Shown here: one piece after another, positions 10,769 to 22,024 of the stretch
Numbering within the stretch: position 1 is the first letter of the stretch
Layout of the letters: the number at the start of each line of letters is the position of its first letter
Assembly: GCF_035083965.1 (NCBI RefSeq)
Contig: NC_089727.1
Coordinates: 17,064,769-17,128,768 of the forward strand
DNA from: Branchiostoma lanceolatum
Lineage: Eukaryota > Chordata > Leptocardii > Amphioxiformes > Branchiostomatidae
Direction: 5' to 3'
DNA length: 64,000 bases
Translations under genes and position numbers: made by a program
Notes under the pieces: model-generated
Databases searched by the model: none
What the model was told of the DNA's origin: nothing
What the model saw: the letters and a program-made list of their open reading frames with translations, nothing else

Positions 10769-11409
10769 CTCAAGACATGACAAACGATAAGACTCGGGTT
10801 TTACTGAACTGAATATAGACGCGAGAATCTGACTCTCAAAAAGATACAAACCAAAGACACTGAAAGATGGCGGTGTTTCGGCGTGGTTTTGCACCGCATC
10901 CAAGCGTGAAAGAATGGCCAAAAACAGATTCCAAGTTGTGGTTAAAAAAAAGACACACCAAGCATTCACATAAATAAAACGACATTTTAATCAATTATGG
11001 TTTAACATTAAGCTAGAAACTAATGGTGCAAATTTGTCTAACCGAAAAGTCTGTATGTCGATACGTTTGCTTTGATGCGTTGTGATGCGGTGTGTTCCCG
11101 CACTATTGTATCTGAGGGGAAACTCCCGCTGTGAAATGGCGCGGCCGCCTGGTTCGTCCCAGATTCGATGTTGTAAAACGATAATCCCTGCCAATTTTCA
11201 TGTTGGAGTTAAACAGGCACGAGGAGGAGTAGAGGCACCTTTCTCAATAGGCTGCCCCTCCTCGTGCCGGTTAATAACCTTGTTCGGGTCCGTCTAAGGG
11301 CAGATCCCTACCGGGCTATTGGACCCTCTCTGGCTGACTGGACCTTCTCTGGCTAGCATACTACGATTTTCGCGCCCGGTGTGGATCTGCTTGGAGATTA
11401 GAGGTCAAC

Positions 11410-12130
11410 CAAAAACAAAGGAATCAGCTGATGAAAATGGCTCCTGTCAGCTGTCAAGGATCAAAACACAAAACAAAACGCTAATTTCTCCCTCTGTGCG
11501 AAATATGCGGTGCAAAACAAACTACGTCCACACAGCACGAAAACTTTGACGTACCTGGCCGCTTTTGCGCGCTCTGGACCTCAAATAAGCAGAAAATATC
11601 GATCTATCTGCAGACTTTGCCCTCTGTAAATGTTTGAATGACAACCTTTCGAAATTTGGCGCCCGGACGGTTTCCCCCTCCTCGCTCCTGATTGGTCAGT
11701 ATTAACCTAATTACACTTCCTGCTCTCTGATTGGCTTCTTTTTCTAGAGCTCCACCCAACTTGACATTTCCTCATTTCACTTAAATACCGTGCAGAAAAG
11801 TAACTAGGAGAATATCACACGAATAAAATTGAATAAGTAGGTTCTATGAAATATATATATGACAAAAGGCGATGTTTCAGACGTGTACATATGAGGAAAA
11901 CTTTGTAGGAGCTAATTTCTGATGCAATGACAGCTGGTGACCCCTGATGACGTATGGGACTTCCCACTGACGTGCTATGCTAATTAGTGTAGCCTAGTGC
12001 AAAAAAAGTAGATCTATATGTACACCAAATCACCCAAAAAGTCAAGAATCATCACCAAAGTTTAAAAGGAAAGATAAATTAGATTAAATAAGCTTCCCAA
12101 ATTCAATATTCACTTCACAGCGTTCCCTAC
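11410..12130. promoter_or_regulatory. Shared upstream region of the divergent cyclin G and cyclin I genes
   Basis: This holds an E2F-like TTTGGCGC (11655-11662) and two inverted CCAAT boxes (ATTGG at 11691-11695 and 11730-11734). These are common in cell-cycle promoters. Before the transposon landed, this stretch would have lain directly upstream of both genes. Promoter activity is inferred. Confidence 0.5.
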
Positions 12131-13424
12131 AATTTGTGTAAAAGACCGATAATTTCCTGAGATGGCGGAAGGATACAAGTTACCAGCTGAGTCCTCCAGT
12201 CGGACTACGAAATCAACTAAACGTAAACACCCCTCCAGAAGGAAGGTGTTTAGCGATAGATTCTCCTTTTATTTTTAGGTTTTCTGCTCAAGTTTTACTC
12301 AGGTTTTGTTCACCATGGGTGCCCAGGGATGCCTATAAGGTGTGGAGTGCGATACATGGGGCTCGACGCTAGCTTCAGCACAGAATTAAGGTGTTCAGAG
12401 GAGGTAAGTCGACCGGAACCCAACTCAGCTGATAGGCAGCTGCCATTTTTAGCTGAAGATTTTGCGCCCTTTTCCTCGGCGTCGTTAACGTTTATATCTC
12501 TGCTTACTGCTATACATTCTCAAACATCCTGCTTTCTTACTGTATAGAAATTATTTCCTAGCTTCAGTTATGTTGGCTTTGGTCTGAAAGGTCGTTGTTT
12601 GTCCATTTTTCTGGAACGTTCTTGTTGTTTGTATAAGTGGGGACAGACCTGTTCAAGTTCGGACTTGTTCGGATTTGATCCACCCACACAGCGGAAACCA
12701 AAATCTAAAACCGTCTGGGTTTTTGTGATTTCTTGATGTTTCATCAGCTATTTTAATTTGATTTATATAACGCAGGACCGTTAAGCCATACCCAGTGACG
12801 GTTTTGTAACCTAGGAATAGAGTTCGATCAAATTATTACGGTATTTACGGTAAAGAAATAATATAACAAAGCCAAAAATTATCACAGGTGAGCACAAGAA
12901 GTTTTGATATCACAGCTTCTATGGTTTCATCAAAACCTTTAAGTTTACTTTGGATTATGCAAGATACTCAGACATTTCATAATTGATTTTTGAAAAGTCT
13001 TTGTCCTTCCCAATATATAACGTTATGCAATCAATTGTTCTTCTGCTTTCATGGCTTTCATTCAAAATTATGGGCGGCTATGCGGTTACAGGGCGGCAAG
13101 CCGTTATAGGAGCTTGATTGAGTTCAGGCTAACCCTTTTCATTTGATAATTTTTCTTAAGTTAACTTTTGTTCTGCTTGTATATTCTGTTTTAGTCCTGT
13201 GTTTGCTTTGCCTGATTTATTAATAACATACACTTGCAGGTGCAATCGACACCACGGGAAAGGCTTATGTACATTTTTATCCTATCAAAAGTGTAACGTT
13301 ATATGCAATAACCATGTTACTTTATAGCAGATTTTTACAAACATATCAATACGCCATTTACGTTCATATCCTTGTGATTATAGTTTTCAGAATAGAAATT
13401 ATAGAATAGACTAGTTTAGTACCC

Positions 13425-13510
13425 ATTGTATTGATTGTATTGTCATTCTTGCCATACATTGTGCCATGTACAATTGCCAAGCAATAAAGTCCATTCATTC
13501 ATTCATTCAA
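13425..13510 (+). mobile_element. Short LINE/SINE 3' tail
   Basis: A segment ending CAATAAAGTC followed by CATT repeats looks like the 3' end of a CR1-like LINE or its SINE partner. It lies just upstream of the acceptor of cyclin I exon 2. Confidence 0.45.
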
Positions 13511-13570
13511 ACAATTTTTGTGTTTTTTTCAGGCCGCAGCAGGGTGGGGAAGCATTGAGCAGCGTGGAGA

Positions 13571-16500
13571 ATGAAGCTGCTCCGTGGGTTTTGGGATGCC
13601 AAGAGGCTAACATCAACACTTGAGGAGGCGATCGCCAAAGAAGCCAGCACCTGGAGACCACGGCTACTCAAGGCCAAGGTTAACCAGGTGAGACAACTCA
13701 TTTAACTGTCTTGGAGTTACACGTTAGACCACCAAATACTGTAAATCACTTTAATATAGCGTCAAAAAAATATAGCGGTTTGGGGAACGGTTTGAACAAA
13801 CATTACTGTCTCAAATACTAGAATCAAATATTAGTGATGATGAAATTTTAGCTGTTGACAAGTGACCGTTAAATCAGCTAAAATTAAGTTACAGTTAACA
13901 AATCAAGAATTACAGTACAATGTGTCATTCTTGCACATACTAGAACTTATAACCCTGGACAATACCGTTACTGAATATTTCATGTGCACTATTTGTAATT
14001 GCAGAACACAATGAATATTCAAATAATCCTTTCTTTGCATAAGGCACAATCTTTGGGCTAGACTGTATGGTTCTGTTTTGTGTTAGCTATTTGAACACGC
14101 TTGCATTCTTTGTACATGTAGCTTGGCCTTTCTAAAGGTTAGTGTAAAATACAGTTGCTATGTGAACCAAACAGGTTGAAGCTCTCGGTTGAGCCATTGT
14201 TATCAGGAATTTTAAGCAGTTTGCCTGAAGGTAAAAGCTGTCCGCTGAGAAATATTGGTCTGGTAATCATGTCTGACCTAATTTTCCTAACGAATCCTTA
14301 TTTCTTGAGTTTCCATTGTGTAAGACTGGATATGGAGTAATATCAACAAAACCATCTGTCACCGTTGCAAGTGAACTCCTTTGTCTGGCCCCTGGAAGCT
14401 TCTAGCTACTGTACTATGAATTTGAATGGAATATTGCAGGCTTATAATTTGATATTTGCATCTCAACATACACACCTCCACAAAACCTCTTTCAACTCAA
14501 GAAGGTCATCTATATTAGAAGTACATGTATGTACAATGTAGACTTAGTATACACTATGTAAAGACCCCAAAATATATTTTTTTTCTAGAAAGTATATAAA
14601 AAATTTAGTAAACCAGTAATGCAAGGGTTGTGATATGAGCAAACTTTACAATGGGATATGATAAACTGTTTCTCAGAAGAAAAGATTGCCTCATAACCAT
14701 GAAATGTAAGCTAATTTGCATTGTGACGACTGTGTTAGCGATAAGACCGACATGAGTCAACCACAGGTGTGCCTTGTGAAGGAAGTGCCCTAGTCACTGG
14801 CCATCTTTACAATAAGACCCACCATAAAAGGAAGTATTCTCTTCAGTAAGGGACGTTTGCATTAAGTCTGTATGGTCTGTTTTCTCAGTTCGTATCCTGT
14901 GTTCAAAATGGGGTGAAATTTACAGGGCTCAGGTGTCCGTACAGGTGAGCTAGATCACCGAAATCATGACAGGTAAACACTGTTATCAGCAGTGGGTACC
15001 ACTTTACTGATAAGAGTTGCAGTGTCATACGCAAACCGTTTATGGAAGATTAGGCAACAGGAAAAGGAAGAGGGAAACAAGCTCTGTCACTATCAATCTG
15101 TTTGGAAGCTTCTTCCTAAGTTATATAACACAAAGAGTTTGTATAATACAATTTTGCCAATAGATTGAAGGCTAACATTGCAGCACCAGTTTTTTCACTA
15201 AGACTTTTAAAACGAAAAATTCCACATTTACTGCAAGAAGGTCTACTGCCTACGGTGATGCCGCAGTGACAAATTTGGACCGTTTCTCCAAATGAAGAAA
15301 CTTTTGTTTCATTCTGCTGTAGTGCTAACAGTAGAAACAGCTGGAGGTTGTTCGCTGTCCATATTTACCTGACCTACTTTTTTGGTGCCCTGCTTTTTTG
15401 GTCAATTTACCCCCAGGCCTTTTTACTGCTTCCAGAAACTACTAGTACTTCTGCTATGGTATCTTCTTGCCACAACTATACATTTCTTGAAAGGTCTCTT
15501 GAAAAGTATAGTATACGTACATGTAATTGGCAAAATTTGGACACACCCATAGATTGCAGGAAGTTATCTGGCCATTGATGACATGTTGTGAAGCCTGATA
15601 ACATGGTTTGGGATGAATTGGGGAGGGAGAAATGGTTACGTGATCATGTACATATGCCTGGTTCCCACACACTGATTCACAGTCATGACGTACATGTATT
15701 TGCTAGTGCAGAACATGTAACGTTAATAACAGCCTTGATATCAAGGTTGTAATCAAAAATCAGTGATTCAATGTGCGTATGGCAGTGGAAGGGTACTGTC
15801 TAAAAAGGTGTGAAAACCATCGGCATATTGTTACGTCAAATTTTGTGAATCCACGAGTTACACAAAGTGTGTTCAGAACTTCAGGTGTTCTTTCAACATC
15901 TGCAAATCTCTCCTTCACTCCAAGGAATGTTGATGCGAACAATTTGTCACCATTTTCAGGACAGGGAGAAAAAGCGGATTGTCGAAGGTTATTGTGTGAC
16001 GTACGTAGGTTGCTATGGCTCATTTTATATCCTGCAACCTTTGATCTACTGACGCAGGTAGCACGAGGTCAACGCCCGAGGGAATCTGTTTTGTTCAAAC
16101 TTTATACCTGCTGTTTACCTTGCATTCATTTTTGGTTTCCAAAGTAAAGATTGAAGTGCGTATGCCAGTTACTCATAAAATATGGGGGGAAAATGAACTT
16201 GAATTGTTTTAGAAATATTTTTTTGTGGAGTTGGTACTACACGTTGGACATTTCCAGAAAGAGTCCAGTAGCTCTGGACAAATTTGGTAGATCCATTGAT
16301 TCACTGGTTCAAGACAAATTGTTTTTGCACGTTTAGATATTGAAAAATTTCTTTCTGATTTGAACTGTATTTGGAGCAGCTTTTCCAAAGAAGTATTGTG
16401 TGTATTTTGGCTCTGCCAATAACAAAGGCTGCCTGTTAAATATGACACATACTACATGTATGTGCCAAGATCCAAAAATAGACTCCCTTTGTCTTTGAAG

Positions 16501-19500
16501 CTCAGTCCTCATGGACAACTTGTGTGGAGTCAGAAGTGCACCAATCTTGGCTCCCATCCAAGACTCTCCTTCCCTCTCATTGGTGGCTGGTTAAACTATT
16601 TACCTGGGCACACAGGCTTCACGTGATAGGCCCCTGATCTGCTTGGGTCACCCAGCTCTGGACACAGAAGGGTATTTTTGGTCCCACCCTCTCACCCACA
16701 GACTTTAGATAGCTATATACCTTAGAACCATGCTGATCCTTTACACTATGGGAACATTTAGGAAACACAGCTTGCATTTGTTGCAAAACTCTGGCTTTGG
16801 AGCATTTCTAATGGGCGAAGCAGGAATTGTAAACAGGAATACTCTCCTGAGAAAAACATATCACCCATGCAAGATGGGGTCCCCTCCAGGGTTTTGCAAA
16901 TCTGTGTTATGTGTTTTGACTGGTGACCAGTTTTTCTTGTTAATATAGATATCATAGCTAGAAGGGAAAAGGCATTGATTTGTCTGCACTCTGCTAGGGC
17001 CAGGGTTACAAAACAACAACTCCAGAACCAGCTGGTTACCTTTAGAACATGTTTATTTTTCTAGCCATGGGAGAAAATTCCAGGCTGTTTGCTTGGAATG
17101 GCCATGGAATAGGACCTCTGTGATCATTGGGAAAACAGACTCCTTTCTTATCATTTCTAACATGTAGCTTATTGCATTTACAAGTCAAGCAATGTATGTA
17201 GTGTGATCTAGGAGGGGGTCCCTTGTTGAGAATGGCAGGGAAAACAGATACAGTAAAACCAGAGTGAAGCAATAGATCTAGGACTGCCCCGCCCACCAAA
17301 GTGATTTCATGTCTCAGGAGACTGAGAGAATGAAAGAGGAGCAAATAGAGGTTAGAGGTCAGAGAAGATGATATCACAGGTTATGATGGTCTGGGTGCAT
17401 TTTTGTCTTGTGAATAGAAGATCTAAGCTAACCCACCATGGCAGCACTGTACATAAATCAACTTTTTTTACAACAGTTTATTGGTGGGATTTTACAATTA
17501 CAATACTGATAAATTATCCTCCTATTTGATCCTAACTCCAGATACATTGTGAATGGGGCCCAAGAAGGGACTAGCAAGCTACATGTAATGATACAGTAGT
17601 AACTCTACCATATTTAGTTCAACCAGATGTTTCTGGAACGAAAGGTGATTTGAGTTGTGTAGGTGCTTAAACTGTTTAATTGGGACTGTTGGTTTTCAGT
17701 GCAGTCCATCTCACGGTTGATTCCCTACCACAACGTCAAATATAGACTACATATTAATAACATATCAGACATGGCCTGCTACCATGCCAACGTCACGGTG
17801 GGCAGAAATACATTTCCATACCACACATTTGTCTACTTTGTAAGACTGCCATAAAAAGGCATCCCTGAGTAACCTGATATGCCCTTGAAATTGGTATCAG
17901 TAACCTTGCAAGGTCATGTTTAGGAATTCGGAGATAATCGTTTCACCTCACAAGGCCACAGCAGTTACATGTAGCAGATATTGAACAAGGCAATTTGATT
18001 GATTTCACCATGGGCGCTCTGCATATAATCATGGGTGCTCTGCATACAGCAATTTATGCTGTTTGGTCCCAGAGGAGAAATACTAGTGTTTTAATTTGCA
18101 AACTGTCGTTCAGCCTACTCAACTATGCAGCAGATTGATTTCGGGTTCAAATTGAAATCAAGACGTCCTCTTTGTAGCCTCTCAAGTATAGAATACACTT
18201 AGGAATATTCTACTAAATGTTCTGAATTTGTGTGTCTGCATTGGAAAAGTATTGTTGTACATGTATATGCAACATTGCACCTCCAAAACAGCATATTATT
18301 ATTACATTTTATTATTGTGTCTTAAGACAAATTTTTCCAACCCCATATGGGATTAAAAGACACCATATCCAATAAGTCACCATATTCCATAGTACAAAGA
18401 TTACATTATTAAGACTTTTACTTGAAAATGATAACTGAAAACTCTGATTATGAAAATGTTTGAATGTGTCTCACTACTGAATCTTTTTTTGCACAGGATG
18501 CAGAGATTGGTCCAAACGTGAAAGATAAAACAGCATATATATACTTAAGTATTATTCAGCAAAATGTTTGCTTGTGTCTGTAACTTACTACTGACAATAC
18601 TCAGTCTTTAATTTCGCCCAGGTTGCAGAGATTGGTCCAAACGAGAAAGATAAAACAGCATACAATATGGAAAATGTTTGCATGTTTCTTTTACTTACAA
18701 CTGTGTCTTTTTTGTTTGCGCAGGATGCAGAGATTGGTCCAAGCGAGAGAGATGAAGCTGTGCGCTGGCTGGCAACACTCAGTACCAAGGTCCAGGCTTA
18801 TCCTGAGACCTTTGCCATGAGTGTCAGCATCTTGGACCGCTTCCTCAATGCAGTGAAGGTGAATATTTCTGATGTCCTCCGACGTCCATGCCTTTAGAAT
18901 ATGCAGTAGAAGCAGCTTATCGGCACGTCCCATTTGTCAGCTCATATTTTGTACCACTATCCTGGTGGTGCAACAACATGAAGGACAGCACCACAGAGGT
19001 GGGGTTACGGGTGGGAAATCAGAATCATTGATACAAACAAAACAGACAAATACGCTAGAAGATGCCTGTCTTCAAATGGATTGTAGCTAAATGTCTCTTT
19101 CTACATTTCTACCTTCTTGGCAGGTTAACGTTTTTATTATTTTCAGTTTCAATGGTTTTGCTTATATGGAAAGTTAGAAACATCATTATTGAAATAGTTG
19201 AATATTGACCCATTTCTCTATACTTCCTTTTCCAGGCCCGACCAAAGTACCTTCGCTGTATCAGTGTTAGTTGTTTCTTCTTGGCAGCCAAAATCAACGA
19301 AGAAGACGAGGTAGGTTTCTAACTGTCAATTTCAGTGCAGCCACATAAACTAGGAGCTGTTAAAAGATAAAAAAGATGATTGTGTAAAAAATAAGATATA
19401 GAGCTAAGCACATTTGTTTTCAAAATATATTCAGTAAATGCTGTAGGTTACATGTGTGACAATGGCAACGAAAGCCTTCTATCTAGCAAGATAGAAGTTA

Positions 19501-22024
19501 AAGTCAGACAGGTATTGAAGAATGATGTTGTGTTTTCCCCAGGCCATCCCCAGTGCAGAAGAGCTGGTGCGTGTGAGTGAGTGTGGATGTACAGCCAACG
19601 AGCTGCTTCGAATGGAGAGGATCATCTTGGACAAACTGGGATGGAACCTGAAAGATGTCACCGCACTGGATTTCCTGCACATTGTAAGGAAACATTGGAC
19701 CTTTTTATAATCAATGATGATGATGATGATTGTGGCATCGTGTGGCGCAATGGGTAGGGTGTTTCGCCCAGAACCGAGAGGTCCCGGGTGTTTCGCCCAG
19801 AACCGAGAGGTCCCGGGTGTTTCGCCCAGAACCGAGAGGTCCCGGGTTCGAGACCCCGATATGCCCAGATGTTGTGCCCTTGGGAAAGGCACTTTACACG
19901 ACTTTCCTCACTCCACCCAGGTGTGAATGGGTACCTGACTTCGGTTGGGGAAGGTCATATTGAGGTCACCTGCTGGCGCCGAATGGCAGCCGCCCAGACC
20001 CTTCCGACAGTTCCACAAAGTGCAAGTGTGGAGCAAATGTGTATCTGTTGTGTATTATGTGATTGTAAACCCTGCAGCAATTTAGCACTGGCTGCCATTG
20101 TTACCATTATTATTATTATGATTGAATGCACATTATGTACTTATGACATGAAGTCTTTGGCTTAAGAAAATCATGGGCTATCATGTGAATCATGTGAAAT
20201 GAGCTACTACGGTTGACATATCTTTCTGGTAGACTTAAGCAGTAGAGTGATTCTACTGAACCTCTGCCATTAGGAAATGTTCACAAATTTACTTTTGGAG
20301 CAAGAATTTCATTTATGAATAAGATTTGGACCATTTTTAAGGTCTTAAATTGACTTAAAAGTAATTGTTAACTTAAGGAAAGTTGACTGCTGCCGGTAAC
20401 TTTTTCACCGTTACAGAGGATGATGATTTTGAAATAGATGTTGTTCAATAATCAGATATTTTCAGCTGCTAGTAAATCTTTCACAATTACAGAACATGAA
20501 GATTTTGAAATAATGTCTAATGATCCGATGTTATTGTCTTCCTCTGTAGTTTCACGCCCTGCTGACCACCTACCGGCCGCAGCTGCTGGACACCTACACC
20601 TGCATGACCCCCTCCCGCCACCTGGCACACCTGACCCGCAAGCTGCAACGCTGCATGGCCTGCCACCAGGTGCTGGGCTTCCCCGGCTCCGTGGTCTCCC
20701 TCGCCCTGCTCAGCCTGGAGCTGGAGATGCTCATCCCTGATTGGCTCGCTGCGACCTTCATGCTACAGAAGATGGTTAAGGTGAGATATGTTTCCTTTGT
20801 GTATTGACTTTTACAATGTACAATAGAGCTGTGTACTGTACTGATACAGTACCGGTACAATCAATTAGGTACAGGTTCAAAATACCTGAAACCTGGTGGA
20901 CAGGTACTGGACCAGTACTGGACCTGTACTAATCAGGTCAAGTCTGACTCAGGGGATGGCCACTTGACAGATAAAATTACTATGAAATTACTGTAGCAGT
21001 GCACTAAAGCCACATATGTATTATACTCCAGCACATAAAACACATTTGCAAGGCTGGAGTCAAATTTTAATCTGTGTTTTCATAAAAATGATACCTAGCA
21101 CAATTAGATATTGTGTTGTTACCAGCTCAAACATGCTTTTGTCCTTATTGAAAATCTACCATTTTCTGAACAAGTACTTGAGGTACAGGTTAAGGTCCAG
21201 ACCTGTACTTAAACCCGGGTACCTGTACCTAGAATTTGTTTTGGTACACAGCTCTATTCCTTTGTGTATTGACTTTTACAATGTACAATCAAAACTGTCC
21301 AAAACGTTTTCACTATAGAGAGGATTCTTAAAGATTGAGAAAAATTATCTTAAAGGACTACCAAACTGTAGTCACATTGGCCTGGGGATAGTTGTGGTTA
21401 CTTGTACAGGTTTGACTGTGTATTTCTTTTACTGTTAATTTCTCTTGGGACAAAGACCTCAACTTTCTTATAATTTATCCTATGCGGTTAAAAGAACCCA
21501 CCACACTAATCGGGTAGGGGTCCTTCCGGTGTGAGTGAATCAACACATCTGTCTGGATTCAGCTTGTACTCTTCAGTACAAACCTGGTGTGTTATGGCTT
21601 GAGGTGGTGTACGTACCAGGCATGCAATACAAGCAAAGAAACTAAACGATCCCTAAGATTAATAGATTTATTTTAATTGTCCACCTAGGTTCAAAACGAG
21701 TCGCTGATCCGCTGTCGTGAGGTCATCGCGCGCCACCTAGCGGCGCAGCGGGACATGACGCAAAACATGGTCTACATCATCTCCGCGCCCGCCAACAAGT
21801 CCTCCAAGCGCAAAGTGGGCCAGATCGAGGACGACGACATGTACGACGGAATCAAGCGACTCTACGACCAGGACTGGAAGGGCGACCCCGAGGTCGTCGT
21901 GGCGACGGAAGAGGTTGCCATGGTGACGGGCGGCGTGGCGTGCAGTTCGCAGCTGAGGCAGGACAGGGAAGGAAACCTCTCTCCAACTTTGCCTCCACTT
22001 CAACCGATCACCGCTATGATATAG
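13571..22024 (+). CDS. CCNI: Cyclin I (CCNI homologue)
   Basis: Coding exons are 13571-13687, 18724-18858, 19236-19310, 19543-19683, 20550-20780 and 21689-22024, all phase 0, giving 344 residues (human CCNI 377). An untranslated exon 1 probably ends at 12402 (GAG|GTAAGT) and splices to 13533. An in-frame TGA lies 12 nt before the chosen ATG. Cyclin-box landmarks are [63 protein letters not shown] and [13 protein letters not shown]. The C-terminus keeps the CCNI-specific [20 protein letters not shown] and a final [11 protein letters not shown], close to human PPLQPVSVM. Cyclin I is a weakly oscillating cyclin that can activate CDK5. Intron 2 is 5 kb and carries repeated copies of the exon-3 acceptor. 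The 3' UTR is long (about 1.6 kb). Confidence 0.95.
18497..18723 (+). repeat. Two extra copies of the cyclin I exon-3 acceptor and exon start
   Basis: The motif cag|G(A/T)TGCAGAGATTGGTCCAA occurs at 18497, 18622 and, as the true exon, 18724. Copy 2 has an intact acceptor and stays open for exactly 102 nt into exon 3, so its use would add 34 codons in frame. Copy 1 runs into a stop. This is a local tandem duplication of an exon boundary. Confidence 0.85.
19731..20120 (+). mobile_element. tRNA-derived SINE with triplicated head segment
   Basis: Same SINE family as 312-662, here on the plus strand in intron 5 of cyclin I. The head begins near GTGGCGCAATGGGTAGGG and the tail is an ATT run at about 20104-20118. 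A segment TTTCGCCCAGAACCGAGAGG plus TCCCGGG is repeated three times in tandem (about 19760-19845). Normal copies have it once. Confidence 0.85.
20824..21256. mobile_element. hAT-like MITE with TAGAGCTGTGTAC ends, copy 2
   Basis: It has the same interior and ends as 3954-4415. Instead of an 8-bp target duplication it is flanked by 33-bp direct repeats (20792-20824 and 21257-21289). It lies just after the donor of cyclin I exon 6. Confidence 0.75.
21480..21640 (+). mobile_element. Partial copy of a second repeat family
   Basis: The segment with GGGTAGGGGTCCTTCCGGTGTGAGTG, the cttcagtacaaacctggtgtg stretch and CATGCAATAC reads as the inverse of part of 29780-30175. It is a fragment without recognisable ends, in the last intron of cyclin I. 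Confidence 0.5.

Larger units (their letters stand above)
6052..11400. mobile_element. Foldback-type DNA transposon with satellite-filled inverted arms
   Basis: The outer ends are inverted repeats of about 130 bp starting TAATCTCCAAGCAGATCC, differing at only two or so positions (6052-6185 versus 11272-11400). They are flanked by the direct repeat GAGGTCAAC (6043-6051 and 11401-11409), a 9-bp target duplication. Further in, a second inverted match pairs about 6236-6347 with 10288-10385. Inside that are two opposed tandem arrays meeting at about 8458. The right arm alone carries an extra 0.9 kb (about 10386-11270) with a helicase fragment. Tandem-repeat arms plus 9-bp duplications are the hallmarks of Drosophila FB/FB4 foldback elements, which have been placed among Mutator-like elements. 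The superfamily assignment here is inference. The near-identical ends suggest a recent insertion. Confidence 0.85.

Noticed and set aside
12161-12280. ATGGCGGAAGG open frame (38 codons) as the cyclin I start
   Set aside because: It ends in a stop and cannot join exon 2 in frame, because a TGA precedes ATG 13571. More likely an upstream open frame in the 5' leader or a YY1-like start-site motif.
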